Assembly (NCBI RefSeq): GCF_007827365.1
Contig: NZ_VISI01000002.1
Coordinates: forward strand, 1,989,001-2,053,000
Direction of reading: 5' to 3'
Length of the DNA: 64,000 nt
Source of the DNA: Olleya sp. Hel_I_94
GTDB taxonomy: Bacteria; Bacteroidota; Bacteroidia; Flavobacteriales; Flavobacteriaceae
The notes under the pieces were generated by a model, which was not told the origin of the DNA, did not search any database, and was given only the letters and a program-made list of their open reading frames with translations. The number at the start of each line of letters is the position of its first letter. The first letter of the stretch is position 1. Shown here piece after piece: positions 27,932 through 37,095 of the stretch. The position numbers and the translations under genes were made by a program.

Positions 27932-30022
27932 ATGAAATTTTTAAAATTCCTTTTACTGTTTATTACCATCCAAGTGTCCGCACAACAAGGTGGTATGTGG
28001 ATTCCTTCGTTATTAGAAGGTATGAATGAGACCGAAATGACCAATCTTGGTAGTAAACTTACTGCTAAAGATATTTACGACGTAAACAACTCTAGCTTAA
28101 AAGATGCCATAGGACATTTTAATGGTGGTTGTACCAGCGAAGTTATTAGCGACAAAGGTTTAATTTTAACCAACCATCACTGTGGTTTTGGTCAAATACA
28201 ATCACATTCGTCTTTGGAAAACGATTATTTAAAAGATGGTTTTTGGGCAATGTCTTTGGACGAAGAATTGCCAAATGAAGGTTTATACATCGAGTTTATT
28301 GTTAGAATTGAAGATGTTACATCACAAGTTCTGGCTGGAATTACAGACAGTATGACTGAAAAAGAAAAACAATCATTAATAGATAGAAATAGTAATACTT
28401 ACCAAAAAACGGTTACTAAAGAAGCTTGGCAAGACACTAAAGTAAAATCATTTTACGAAGGAAACCAATACTTCCTGTTTGTTACAGAGCGTTTTGAAGA
28501 CATCAGATTAGTTGGTGCTCCTCCAACAAGCATTGGTAAATTTGGAAGCGATACAGACAATTGGGTTTTTCCTAGACATACAGGAGATTTTTCAATGTTT
28601 AGGATTTATGCAGACGCTAACAACAGACCTGCAAAATACAGTAAAGACAACAAACCATATAAGCCAAAGCATTTTTTACCTGTCTCTTTAGATGGCGTTG
28701 AAGAAGGTGACTTTACAATGGTATTTGGTTTTCCTGGTACAACTAGCGAGTATCTTCCTGCTGTAGCAATACAACACATTACAGAAGAATTTAACCCTAC
28801 AAATATTGCTATTCGTGAAGCTGCTTTAAAAGTCATTGACGCTAAAATGAAAGAAAGCGATGCTGTACGTATTAAATACGCATCTAAACAAGCACGTATT
28901 GCAAACGCATGGAAAAAATGGATTGGAGAAAATTTAGGAATCCAAAAAAGTGATGCTGTTGCAAAAAGACGTGCTTTTGAAGCTACTTTTACTAAAGCTT
29001 TAAAAGAAAAAAATCTAGAAGATAAATATGGAAACATCCTTCCTGAGTTTGATAACCTTTACAAAGATTTTGGTCCAATTAATATTAAACGCAGAAATTT
29101 TGTTGAAGTCTTTTTGGTTACCAACGAGTTAATGCAAATGACCTTTAGAGTTTATCAAATGGAAGAAGCTATAAAAGCTGACCCAGAGAATTTTGAAAAA
29201 GCAAAAGCGCGTCTTATTGGTACTTTACAAGGTATTCATAAAAATTATGATGCAGATGTAGACAAAGGTGTCTTTAAAAATGTAATGCCTTTTTACAATA
29301 AAAATGTTGATGCTTCAATTTATGATAAAACAGCCTTTACTAATTTAAACCAAGCTTTAAAGCTATTAGAAGGTAGCGCTAAAGAGGTGTTAAAAAAATT
29401 GAATAAAGATGCTGCTTATCAATACGCAAAACCAATGATTACTGAGTTTTACAATACTATTGACAAAGCCTACCAAGAAAAAAACCAACCTATAACCGCT
29501 TTACAAACTAAGTACATGACAGCTTTAATGGAAGCTTTACCAAATGCACGCTACTTTCCGGATGCCAATAGTACTTTACGTGTTACTTATGGTCAGGTTA
29601 GAGGATATTCTCCAAGAGATGCTGTGTATTATAATCCAGTAAGTTACCTAGATGGTGTTGTAGAAAAATATGTACCAGGTGATTACGAGTTTGATGTACC
29701 AGAAAAATTATTAGAGCTACATAAAAACAAAGATTACGGTCAATATGCAGATAGTAACGGAAAAGTACCAGTTTGCTTTTTAGGAACTAACCACACTACA
29801 GGAGGAAACTCTGGTAGTCCAGCAATTGATGCTTACGGAAACCTAGTAGGTCTTAACTTTGATCGTGTTTGGGAAGGTACAATGAGTGATATGAATTATG
29901 ATCCTGAAATCTGCCGAAACATTATGGTTGACTTACGCTACGTCCTTTTTATAGTAGACAAATATGCTGGAGCAACACATTTAATTGACGAAATGAAATT
30001 AGTACATCCTAAGAAAAAATAG
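27932..30022 (+). CDS. S46 dipeptidyl-peptidase, DPP11-like (Asp/Glu-specific)
   Basis: 696 residues with signal peptide (TIQVSAQQ), starting GGMWIP as S46 enzymes do after cleavage. The catalytic His lies in TNHHCG (residues 82-83), the catalytic Ser in GGNSGSP (S627) and the S1-site residue is Arg645 in LNFDRVWEGTMSD. DPP7 has Gly here, DPP11 has Arg, so I predict cleavage of dipeptides after acidic residues. It acts in the periplasm in the breakdown of peptides for growth. A bidirectional terminator follows. Confidence 0.92.
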   Translation: MKFLKFLLLFITIQVSAQQGGMWIPSLLEGMNETEMTNLGSKLTAKDIYDVNNSSLKDAIGHFNGGCTSEVISDKGLILTNHHCGFGQIQSHSSLENDYLKDGFWAMSLDEELPNEGLYIEFIVRIEDVTSQVLAGITDSMTEKEKQSLIDRNSNTYQKTVTKEAWQDTKVKSFYEGNQYFLFVTERFEDIRLVGAPPTSIGKFGSDTDNWVFPRHTGDFSMFRIYADANNRPAKYSKDNKPYKPKHFLPVSLDGVEEGDFTMVFGFPGTTSEYLPAVAIQHITEEFNPTNIAIREAALKVIDAKMKESDAVRIKYASKQARIANAWKKWIGENLGIQKSDAVAKRRAFEATFTKALKEKNLEDKYGNILPEFDNLYKDFGPINIKRRNFVEVFLVTNELMQMTFRVYQMEEAIKADPENFEKAKARLIGTLQGIHKNYDADVDKGVFKNVMPFYNKNVDASIYDKTAFTNLNQALKLLEGSAKEVLKKLNKDAAYQYAKPMITEFYNTIDKAYQEKNQPITALQTKYMTALMEALPNARYFPDANSTLRVTYGQVRGYSPRDAVYYNPVSYLDGVVEKYVPGDYEFDVPEKLLELHKNKDYGQYADSNGKVPVCFLGTNHTTGGNSGSPAIDAYGNLVGLNFDRVWEGTMSDMNYDPEICRNIMVDLRYVLFIVDKYAGATHLIDEMKLVHPKKK

Positions 30023-30038
30023 TGTGCTAAATAATTAT

Positions 30039-30081
30039 AAAAAAGCCTGTCGTGTAACGTATACATTGACAGGCTTTTTTT
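30039..30081. terminator. Bidirectional terminator after the S46 peptidase gene
   Basis: A 13-base stem (AAAAAAGCCTGTC and its complement) closes a 16-base loop, with A- and T-runs on the two sides. It serves both the plus-strand peptidase gene and the minus-strand lipoprotein gene that ends at 30105. Confidence 0.8.
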
Positions 30082-30104
30082 ATGCTTGTAAAATCCTTAA
30101 TGGT

Positions 30105-30677
30105 TTATTGCTCTATGATTTTAAAGGTCTCAATAATTGACATAGCGTCTTCAATATAACTATCAACATCTTTTTCAAGAACTGAATAATAGATTAAATA
30201 ATCTTTATTGTTATGATTAAATAAAGTTGATAATCTAATTACTTTGAAACCATCTGTAATACTTTTTGATGTAACAATATAATATTTTCCATAAATTGGA
30301 TGCACTTGTGACCTAACCTTTGGCGTTAAAAACGAAGCATTTTTAACACTTAAAAAATGACGCTCTAATGCCTCTTCAATGTTTTTACTTTTAAATGACT
30401 CTGAATTTGGAGACATAACATATATCCCGTTTTTAAATTCATTTTCTCTCAAGTCTTTTAAGTTATTAGGAACATGGAATACAACATCATGAGACCCTAT
30501 AAAAGTACACCAACTATCAGGAATAGTCATACTGTAGAATTTCATTTTAGCTTTAGCTTCAATAGTATCTAAACATTTATAATAGGTTGTGCGCTTAGAT
30601 GTTTTTGTAACTGTATTGCTTGAACCACATCCTAGCATTACTAATATTCCAAAATAAAGTAAGTATTTGATTTTCAT
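30105..30677 (-). CDS. Small lipoprotein of unknown function
   Basis: 190 residues with a lipobox at C17 (LVMLGC). The mature part has an N-terminal SKRTTYYKCLDT stretch and then a mixed alpha/beta domain (FYSMTIPDSWCTFIGSHD, then HFLSVKNASF, and a C-terminal helix SIIETFKIIEQ) reminiscent of PsbP/Mog1-like domains, but this is only by eye. It lies 26 bases after the MutS-like gene on the same strand and is probably the last gene of that unit. Confidence 0.65.
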   Translation of the reverse strand: MKIKYLLYFGILVMLGCGSSNTVTKTSKRTTYYKCLDTIEAKAKMKFYSMTIPDSWCTFIGSHDVVFHVPNNLKDLRENEFKNGIYVMSPNSESFKSKNIEEALERHFLSVKNASFLTPKVRSQVHPIYGKYYIVTSKSITDGFKVIRLSTLFNHNNKDYLIYYSVLEKDVDSYIEDAMSIIETFKIIEQ

Positions 30678-30703
30678 AGTTTCTTTATTTTACAAATTAA
30701 GCT

Positions 30704-32473
30704 TTAAACAATCTCCATTTTTTTAAGCAGAAAACTAGCATTCATATTTTGACAAATTCCTTTTTTAAAGGTGTAATCAAAATACAATTCGTCATTAATA
30801 ATTTGCGCATCAAAGTAGTAGTTTTTTACTTCTTTTAAATGCTTTTCTATTTCGCATAAGCTTAAATCATGCGTAGCAATAATGCCAGTTGCATGACTTG
30901 CTACTAGTTTTTCGACAAATTTACGTGACCCAATAGCTTTATCTGTGCTATTTGTTCCTTTAAGGATTTCGTCTAAAATTATAAAGTAATTATCCTGCTT
31001 AATAGCATCTACAATATACTTTAAACGTGTTAATTCTGAAAAAAAGTAACTACTATCATCTGTTAAACTATCGCTTGTACGCATACTTGTAATTAACTTA
31101 ACAGGACTGTAAACTGATGATGCTGCACAAACCGGTAAACCAACATTAGCCATAACAATATGTAAAGATACTGTACGTAAAAATGTACTTTTACCTGCCA
31201 TATTTGCGCCTGTAATAATAAAAAACTGCTGATTTTTTATTTCAAAATCATTATCAACTCTTTTTTCTGTTTTTAATAAAGGATGTCCTAGTTGCGTTAC
31301 TTTTGTGTCACTTTGTTTTTCCACAATTTGAGGATAGATGTACTGTTGATGATTAAAAGCATAGTTTCCTAAACTGTTATAAGCATCAAAAAACGCAACA
31401 ACCTCAAACCAATCTTCAACTTTGTCTTTGTAATTTTCCAACCATTGTTCAATACGATAGGCGTTTTTTAAATCTGTTAAAAAATAACCATTACCAAAAA
31501 TTGCCGAAATCAAGTTGTTTCTATTATCCAAAGCGTCCATTGCTTTAGACAATTCATGTAATATTTGGGATGCTTTTTTGTCTTCTAATTTAATTTTAGC
31601 TTGTTTTGCTAATAATAAATTAGAGGTAAACGATTCGTTTTCAATAGCACTTAATAGTGATGCATATTGTCTAAACGTGTCTCGCATCCTATCCGTATTT
31701 GCGGATAAGACGTTTGTTTTTTTAACATAGCGACCAGTAATAAATAAGCCAACAAATAACCAATATCCTATTATTGCAGCAGGAATAATTTGTGCTACAG
31801 CTAAACCGATTATTATTAGTGAAAGTGCGCTAATAATTAACGGAACCACCTTAAAATATTTTGGTATAAACGACTTATGCGTTTTTAAAAAACTTAAAAT
31901 AGTACTAGCTTTAGTATCAACTTTAATTAAGCTAGCATTAGCCTGAAATACTTGTCTCCAATCAGACTTATTAGCTAAGTCCTTAATAGCATCCTGCCTT
32001 GATACAATAGCGTCTGTATTATTTGCTTTTAAGCAATTTGCTAAAGTTTTAGACCCTTCACTATTGGTTGTTCTATTTATAAATTGAAAAAAGCTTCCTC
32101 TACCAAATAAATCAATATCTAAAGCATAATTATGATTAGCATCCTGAAATTGTAAACCTTCACTTTTATCAAAAAAATCACCTTTTGCAAACTGTAATTC
32201 TTCAGTATTAATAGTGACTAGAACTTTTTTTAGTTCGTATGTATGTTTTAAATCGGTGTACTTATTTAACAAATAAATAAAACCAATAACACCTATAACA
32301 ACAATCCCAATCAAAATTTGCCAGTTTCCAAAAGCAAAGTAAACACTAACTCCTGTTGCTATAAACACTAAAAGTCTTGCTATACTTAATGTTGTAAGTT
32401 GCTTGTAAAGCTTTGATACATCCTTAGTATAGTTATCTATATTGCTTTTATAATACTCCAAATGGTTTGCCAT
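30704..32473 (-). CDS. Membrane-anchored MutS-family ATPase
   Basis: 589 residues. Hydrophobic pairs at about 33-70 and 208-250 give up to four transmembrane helices. The C-terminal third is a MutS-type ABC ATPase domain: Walker A GANMAGKS (422-429), a DDSSYFFSELTRL stretch (472-484), Walker B YFIILDEIL (496-504) and THD. There is no mismatch-recognition domain and no Smr domain. Such proteins are annotated as MutS-like in Bacteroidota but are unlikely to do standard mismatch repair. It sits 5 bases after the M28 peptidase gene and before a lipoprotein gene, so it probably shares their transcript. Confidence 0.85.
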   Translation of the reverse strand: MANHLEYYKSNIDNYTKDVSKLYKQLTTLSIARLLVFIATGVSVYFAFGNWQILIGIVVIGVIGFIYLLNKYTDLKHTYELKKVLVTINTEELQFAKGDFFDKSEGLQFQDANHNYALDIDLFGRGSFFQFINRTTNSEGSKTLANCLKANNTDAIVSRQDAIKDLANKSDWRQVFQANASLIKVDTKASTILSFLKTHKSFIPKYFKVVPLIISALSLIIIGLAVAQIIPAAIIGYWLFVGLFITGRYVKKTNVLSANTDRMRDTFRQYASLLSAIENESFTSNLLLAKQAKIKLEDKKASQILHELSKAMDALDNRNNLISAIFGNGYFLTDLKNAYRIEQWLENYKDKVEDWFEVVAFFDAYNSLGNYAFNHQQYIYPQIVEKQSDTKVTQLGHPLLKTEKRVDNDFEIKNQQFFIITGANMAGKSTFLRTVSLHIVMANVGLPVCAASSVYSPVKLITSMRTSDSLTDDSSYFFSELTRLKYIVDAIKQDNYFIILDEILKGTNSTDKAIGSRKFVEKLVASHATGIIATHDLSLCEIEKHLKEVKNYYFDAQIINDELYFDYTFKKGICQNMNASFLLKKMEIV

Positions 32474-32478
32474 TTTTT

Positions 32479-33447
32479 TTAAAATTCTAAACTGTCAAAT
32501 GCGGTAAATACGGTTATTATTGTTTGTACTGCATCCTTAAAAAATTGTTGATCAATATTTTCAAAATCGTCTGACGGTTTATGGTAGTCTTTATGATCTG
32601 CAACACCAAAATAAATAAACGGGATTTTAGCTTTATGAAACGCTGCGTGATCACTAGAATAAGTCCAATTATCTCCATCTCCTAAACCTTCGTGACCAAT
32701 TAAAAGATCTACTTTACCAATATCACTAAAGTTTTCTAAAACTGGCTTTAATTGAGGATAATATCTTGATCCCACAGCAAATAGTTGATTGTTATCACTT
32801 CTGCTAATCATATCCATGTTTAAATTTAAAACAATATTTTTTTGCTGAATAACATTGTCGTTAACAAAGTGGTAAGCACCTTTTAAACCTAACTCCTCAG
32901 CATCAAAAGCTGCTAAAATAACATTGTGTTTTGGTGGGTATTTGGCAAAATATTCCGCGAAAGCGAACAACGCACTAATTCCGGATGCATCATCATCTGC
33001 TCCATTATATATTTGACCATTTTTTACACCTTCATGATCGTAATGTGCAGATAATACAATATACTTTGATGTATGTGTGGAACCTTTAATAACTCCTAAA
33101 ATATTTGTAGCATTGTATGTTTTACCTGCTTCAAAAGTAAAAGGCTGTTGGAAATTACTTCCTAAAGGGTCTACACCTAGTTTTTCAAATTTTTGAATGA
33201 TGTAATCCTTGGCTAAAGCTGCACCTTTTGTACCTGTGCGTCTACCTTCATATACATCTGATGCTAACGTTTTAATATTTTCAATTAAGGCGTTGGTGTC
33301 AAAATAATAATCGATATCTGACGCAGTACTTGTAACAGTTTCAGAGGTGTTTACAGCGTCTTCGTTTTGTTTAGACGTGTTTTGTGTTTTGCATCCTACT
33401 ATTGTTAAACCAATAATTGCTATGTATAATATATTTATTTTTTTCAT
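32479..33447 (-). CDS. M28-family zinc aminopeptidase lipoprotein
   Basis: 322 residues with a lipobox (LTIVGC, Cys 19). The M28 metal ligands are in order: HYDH, D in GADDDASG, the catalytic EE in FDAEELG, D in NMDMISR and a terminal H near DHKDYHKPSDD. It probably removes N-terminal residues from peptides in the periplasm or at the outer membrane. First gene of the unit M28 peptidase, MutS-like ATPase, small lipoprotein, on the basis of 5- and 26-base gaps. Confidence 0.9.
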   Translation of the reverse strand: MKKINILYIAIIGLTIVGCKTQNTSKQNEDAVNTSETVTSTASDIDYYFDTNALIENIKTLASDVYEGRRTGTKGAALAKDYIIQKFEKLGVDPLGSNFQQPFTFEAGKTYNATNILGVIKGSTHTSKYIVLSAHYDHEGVKNGQIYNGADDDASGISALFAFAEYFAKYPPKHNVILAAFDAEELGLKGAYHFVNDNVIQQKNIVLNLNMDMISRSDNNQLFAVGSRYYPQLKPVLENFSDIGKVDLLIGHEGLGDGDNWTYSSDHAAFHKAKIPFIYFGVADHKDYHKPSDDFENIDQQFFKDAVQTIITVFTAFDSLEF

Positions 33448-33481
33448 AAATCTATAGTTAATTCTAAGAGGTAAATCTAAT

Positions 33482-33511
33482 AAAAAAACCCAAGCATTTG
33501 GCTTGGGCTTT
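33482..33511 (-). terminator. Terminator of the sdhCAB operon
   Basis: CCCAAGC (33489-33495), loop ATTTG, and GCTTGGG (33501-33507); on the minus strand it is followed by a run of seven T. It lies 38 bases after the sdhB stop. Confidence 0.8.
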
Positions 33512-33544
33512 TGTGTATTATTATTTGTGCTTTCGCAGAAAATA

Positions 33545-34291
33545 TTATCCTTTTAAGGCAGCAGATAAGTACTCACGATTCATACGTGCAATATTCTCTA
33601 AAGAAATTCCTTTAGGACATTCTACCTCACATGCTCCAGTGTTAGTACAGTTACCAAAACCTTCTTCATCCATTTGTTTAACCATGTTTAAAACACGCTC
33701 TGTAGCCTCAACTTTACCTTGAGGTAATAATGCAAATTGTGATACTTTAGCACCAACAAATAACATTGCAGAAGAGTTTTTACAAGACGCTACACAGGCA
33801 CCACAACCAATACAAGTTGCTGCTGAAAAAGCGTCATCTGCATCTTGTTTGTTAACTGGTATCGCGTTAGCATCGATCGTGTTTCCAGATGTGTTTACCG
33901 AAATAAATCCACCTGCATGTTGTATACGGTCAAATGCTGTTCTGTCTACTACTAAATCTTTAATTACAGGAAAAGCACTAGCTCTCCATGGTTCAATAGT
34001 AATAGTCTCACCATCTTTAAACGTACGCATATGTAACTGACACGTTGTGATTAAACGGTCAGGACCATGTGCTTCACCATTAATATATAATGAGCATGAA
34101 CCGCAAATCCCTTCACGACAATCGTGATCAAAAGATACAGGAGCCTCTCCTTTTTCTATTAACTCGTTATTTAAAACGTCTAACATTTCTAGAAAAGACA
34201 TATCTGGAGATATATTGCTGATTGGGTAATCAACCATTTTCCCCTTATCGTTAGCGTTTGCTTGACGCCAAATTTTTAACGTTAAATTCAT
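33545..34291 (-). CDS. sdhB: Succinate dehydrogenase iron-sulfur subunit
   Basis: 248 residues. The [2Fe-2S] ligands are in [28 protein letters not shown], and the C-terminal domain has [12 protein letters not shown] in [12 protein letters not shown] for the [4Fe-4S] and [3Fe-4S] clusters. It carries electrons from SdhA to the membrane cytochrome. Last gene of sdhCAB, starting 9 bases after sdhA on the same strand, with a terminator after it. The order C-A-B and the single membrane subunit are the Bacteroidota form. Confidence 0.97.
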   Translation of the reverse strand: MNLTLKIWRQANANDKGKMVDYPISNISPDMSFLEMLDVLNNELIEKGEAPVSFDHDCREGICGSCSLYINGEAHGPDRLITTCQLHMRTFKDGETITIEPWRASAFPVIKDLVVDRTAFDRIQHAGGFISVNTSGNTIDANAIPVNKQDADDAFSAATCIGCGACVASCKNSSAMLFVGAKVSQFALLPQGKVEATERVLNMVKQMDEEGFGNCTNTGACEVECPKGISLENIARMNREYLSAALKG

Positions 34292-34300
34292 AGCTTTTCT

Positions 34301-36298
34301 TTATTTATAACTTCTTTCTTTTACTTCAATATTCTCGTATGCTAATTCTTCTTTATGAAGTATAGCATCTTTTGGTTCTCCTTTGTATTCCCAAGCTGAT
34401 ACGTATTGAAACTCTTTACGACGCATCGCTTCACCTTCTGCTGTTTGGTACTCTTCTCTAAAGTGACCACCTGCAGACTCTTCACGTTGTAAAGCATCTT
34501 TTGCAAATAGCTCTCCTAATTCTAAGAAATCTGCTACACGACCTGCTTTAGCAAGCTCTTCGTTAAACTCATTTTGTGTTCCTGGCACACGAACGTCTTT
34601 CCAGAATTCTGCTCTAAGTTCAGAAATTTCAGTAATTGCAGATTTTAAATCTTCTGCGTTTCTTGCCATTCCACATTTATTCCACATGATTTTACCTAAA
34701 CGCTTATGGAAATAATCAACAGAGTGTGTACCATTATTGTTTATTAAATGGTCAATGTTTTTTCTTACTTCAGCTTCAGCTTCAGCAAACTCTTTAGTAT
34801 CTGTAGATATTGGACCTGTTCTAATATCATCCGATAAATAATCTCCAATAGTATAAGGTAATACAAAATATCCATCTGCAAGACCTTGCATTAACGCAGA
34901 TGCACCTAAACGGTTAGCACCATGATCAGAGAAGTTTGCTTCTCCAATTGCATATAATCCAGGAACAGTTGTCATTAAGTTATAATCAACCCAAACACCA
35001 CCCATTGTATAGTGTACTGCTGGATAAATCATCATTGGTGTATTGTATGGATCTTGATCTACGATCTTCTCATACATTTGGAATAAGTTTCCGTATTTAT
35101 TTTTGATTACTTCTTGTCCTAATTTTTTAACAAGCGCAGCATCATTTTCGTCTAAACCTTTAACGTGAGCAGCTTCTTTACCGTAACGTTGAATTGCCGA
35201 AGCAAAATCTAAGAATACAGCTTCACCAGTTGCATTTACACCAAAACCAGCATCACAACGCTCTTTTGCTGCACGAGAGGCAACATCACGAGGCACTAAG
35301 TTTCCGAATGCAGGATAACGACGCTCTAGATAGTAATCTCTATCTTCTTCAGCTAATTGTACAGGCTTTAATGTACCTGCTTTAATAGCCTCAACATCTT
35401 TCATGTGTTTTGGCACCCAAATACGTCCATCATTACGTAAAGACTCAGACATTAACGTTAGTTTAGACTGATGATCTCCAGAAACCGGGATACATGTTGG
35501 GTGAATTTGTGTGTAACAAGGGTTTGCAAAGTAAGCCCCACGTTTGTGTGCTTTCCATGCTGCTGTTACATTACTTCCCATCGCGTTAGTAGATAAGAAG
35601 AAAACATTACCATAACCACCTGTTCCAAGAACCACAGCGTGTGCTGAATGTCTTTCAATTTCTCCAGTAATTAAGTTACGTGTTATAATTCCACGAGCTC
35701 TACCATCAACCTTAACAACGTCTAACATTTCATGACGGTTGTACATTTTGATTTTACCACGACCAATCTGACGGTTCATAGCAGAATACGCTCCTAATAA
35801 TAATTGTTGACCTGTTTGTCCAGCTGCGTAAAAAGTACGTGAGACTAATACACCACCAAACGAACGGTTATCTAATAATCCACCATACTCACGTGCAAAA
35901 GGAACCCCTTGAGCAACACATTGGTCGATAATATTTGCTGAAACCTCTGCTAAACGATACACGTTAGCTTCTCTAGAACGGTAATCTCCACCTTTTACAG
36001 TATCGTAAAACAATCTATAAGTTGAGTCACCATCACCTTGGTAATTTTTTGCTGCATTAATTCCTCCTTGTGCTGCAATTGAATGTGCACGTCTAGGAGA
36101 ATCCTGAAAGCAAAATGCTTTTACGTTATATCCTAGTTCTGCTAAAGTAGCAGCAGCAGATCCACCAGCTAATCCTGTACCAACAACAATAACATCTATG
36201 TTACGCTTGTTTGCTGGATTTACTAAGTCGATATGATTTTTATAGTTAGTCCATTTGTCTGCAATTGGACCTTGAGGTATTTTTGAATCTAAAGCCAT
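34301..36298 (-). CDS. sdhA: Succinate dehydrogenase flavoprotein subunit
   Basis: 665 residues; oxidises succinate to fumarate in the TCA cycle on the cytoplasmic face of the membrane. The FAD-binding dinucleotide motif ([14 protein letters not shown], about residues 35-48) and the covalent-FAD histidine in [15 protein letters not shown] are present, along with the active-site region HPTCIP and [19 protein letters not shown]. It is longer than the E. coli enzyme (588), as usual for the Bacteroidota B-type enzyme. Second gene of sdhCAB, 15 bases after sdhC. Confidence 0.97.
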   Translation of the reverse strand: MALDSKIPQGPIADKWTNYKNHIDLVNPANKRNIDVIVVGTGLAGGSAAATLAELGYNVKAFCFQDSPRRAHSIAAQGGINAAKNYQGDGDSTYRLFYDTVKGGDYRSREANVYRLAEVSANIIDQCVAQGVPFAREYGGLLDNRSFGGVLVSRTFYAAGQTGQQLLLGAYSAMNRQIGRGKIKMYNRHEMLDVVKVDGRARGIITRNLITGEIERHSAHAVVLGTGGYGNVFFLSTNAMGSNVTAAWKAHKRGAYFANPCYTQIHPTCIPVSGDHQSKLTLMSESLRNDGRIWVPKHMKDVEAIKAGTLKPVQLAEEDRDYYLERRYPAFGNLVPRDVASRAAKERCDAGFGVNATGEAVFLDFASAIQRYGKEAAHVKGLDENDAALVKKLGQEVIKNKYGNLFQMYEKIVDQDPYNTPMMIYPAVHYTMGGVWVDYNLMTTVPGLYAIGEANFSDHGANRLGASALMQGLADGYFVLPYTIGDYLSDDIRTGPISTDTKEFAEAEAEVRKNIDHLINNNGTHSVDYFHKRLGKIMWNKCGMARNAEDLKSAITEISELRAEFWKDVRVPGTQNEFNEELAKAGRVADFLELGELFAKDALQREESAGGHFREEYQTAEGEAMRRKEFQYVSAWEYKGEPKDAILHKEELAYENIEVKERSYK

Positions 36299-36313
36299 AA
36301 TATCTCTTATTTT

Positions 36314-36988
36314 TTAGTGGTTTAAAAAGTGGTAAACAGCAATGAAGATGAAACCTACTGGCACACCAATTGCATAAATTTTACTAAATCCTTTTAATCC
36401 CTTTGTGTATTTGTTATTTGCTCCGATTGACTGGAAAGCAGAATTAAAACCGTGTAAAAGGTGTAATGATAAAAATACAAACCCTACACAGTATAGCGCT
36501 ACACGCCATAAATCTTTAAACTTGTGTACTAACTCTTCGTGGTATCTAAACTCGCCACTTGGTAGTGTACCAGACATGTCACCAACAATATATTTGGTGT
36601 TAATTTCTGGAATCCAGAAATCGATGAAGTGGATAATTAAGAATACAAGTATAAAACCTCCACTCCAAATCATGTTTCTGCTCATCCAAGAAGAATTTGC
36701 AGCTCCATTGTTTTTAGCATAGCTAATTGCTCTTGCTTTGTTGTTTCTGATTTCTAAAACAAATCCCATTACAAAATGGAATATTACACCAAGAATTAAT
36801 ACTGGCTGCAGTAAATATTGTACTGCCCAAAACGTTCCCATAAAGTGAGACGCTTCATTAAAAGCATCTGGACTAAATACAGAAAGAATATTAATTGCAA
36901 AATGTTGTAAAATAAAAATCATTAGAAAGAGTGCTGAAAGTGCCATAGCAAACTTTCTCCCTATTGAAGAATTTAAAATTCCGCTCAT
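36314..36988 (-). CDS. sdhC: Succinate dehydrogenase cytochrome b subunit
   Basis: 224 residues with five predicted transmembrane helices. Several conserved His (FILQHFAINI, IFHFVMGF, LIIHFIDFW, SLHLLHGFNSAF, YHFLNH) can ligate two b hemes, as in the di-heme B-type SQR of Bacteroidota. It passes electrons to menaquinone. First gene of the operon, with a TTTG-20-TATCTTTG promoter 27 bases before its ATG. Confidence 0.94.
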   Translation of the reverse strand: MSGILNSSIGRKFAMALSALFLMIFILQHFAINILSVFSPDAFNEASHFMGTFWAVQYLLQPVLILGVIFHFVMGFVLEIRNNKARAISYAKNNGAANSSWMSRNMIWSGGFILVFLIIHFIDFWIPEINTKYIVGDMSGTLPSGEFRYHEELVHKFKDLWRVALYCVGFVFLSLHLLHGFNSAFQSIGANNKYTKGLKGFSKIYAIGVPVGFIFIAVYHFLNH

Positions 36989-37015
36989 TATAATTGAAGT
37001 TAATTATTTGTTATA

Positions 37016-37047
37016 CAAAGATAAGCCACAAGCGATATACTAACAAA
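37016..37047 (-). promoter_or_regulatory. Promoter of the sdhCAB operon (TTTG-20-TATCTTTG)
   Basis: On the minus strand TTTG (37044-37047), a 20-base spacer and TATCTTTG (37016-37023) match both Bacteroidota promoter boxes. The expected transcript leader is about 20 bases. Confidence 0.8.
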
Positions 37048-37095
37048 TTTTAAAACTTTTTTGTACTATTTAGAATGGGTTTAAGTAACAAAGCT

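Noticed and set aside
30704..32473. Calling the MutS-family gene mutS or mutS2
   Set aside because: Mismatch-recognition and Smr domains are absent, and four membrane helices are present.
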